Positions 6,303 through 7,541 of a DNA stretch of 7,541 bases are shown here, in pieces (within the stretch, counting starts at the first letter, position 1; the number at the start of each line of letters is the position of its first letter). The DNA comes from Thermoplasmatota archaeon (GTDB taxonomy: Archaea > Thermoplasmatota > E2 > DHVEG-1), in contig JAUWCF010000038.1 in the NCBI GenBank assembly GCA_030609445.1, forward strand, positions 1 through 7,541. The letters are read 5' to 3'. The notes beneath the pieces are model-generated. The model did not search any database. It was not told where the DNA came from and worked only from the letters and a program-made list of their open reading frames with translations. A program made the translations under genes and the position numbers.

Positions 6303-7541
<1,239 letters not shown>

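Overview
The window looks like a low-GC, densely coded piece of an archaeal, most likely euryarchaeal, chromosome. The main evidence is a complete two-gene topoisomerase VI operon (top6B-top6A), a KEOPS tRNA-modification pair (Kae1 and Bud32) followed by an inosine/xanthosine triphosphate pyrophosphatase, TATA-box-like promoter elements, and AGGTG/GGAGG ribosome-binding sites. I cannot fix the lineage. The long TopoVI-B with an extra C-terminal domain and the gene content fit methanogen-related or Thermoplasmata-related Euryarchaeota, but this is inference.

Layout, left to right. Positions 1-440 (+) hold the end of an unrecognised, possibly surface-associated protein. Its reading frame stops at 346, but protein-like sequence continues in the next frame to 440. 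Positions 486-1346 (-) encode a methylthioadenosine phosphorylase. It is transcribed away from an adenine phosphoribosyltransferase at 1457-1984 (+). The 110-bp gap between them holds a perfect 9-bp inverted repeat and a TATA-like box. The top6B gene (2132-4069, TTG start) and top6A gene (4072-5169) form a tight operon. It meets a small two-helix membrane protein gene (5172-5618, -) tail to tail with only 2 bp between the stop codons. Positions 5748-7541 (-) are a KEOPS-centred operon, read kae1 (cut by the window end), then bud32, then an rdgB/HAM1-type gene, with overlapping gene ends (8 bp and 4 bp).

How the genes work together. MTA phosphorylase releases adenine from methylthioadenosine, the by-product of polyamine synthesis, and adenine phosphoribosyltransferase turns that adenine into AMP. 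The divergent pair is therefore a compact salvage module. Top6B and Top6A assemble into the type IIB topoisomerase. Kae1 and Bud32 belong to the complex that makes t6A37 in tRNA, and the RdgB-like enzyme cleans the nucleotide pool.

No CRISPR array, tRNA, rRNA, complete mobile element or defence system is visible, and I do not see an undescribed multi-gene system here. The points most worth a second look are the frame disruption at 338-345, the inverted repeat in the purine-salvage divergent promoter, the CxC motif in the phosphorylase, the reciprocal terminator arrangement at 5160-5184, and the Kae1/Bud32 boundary, where many euryarchaea have a fused protein.
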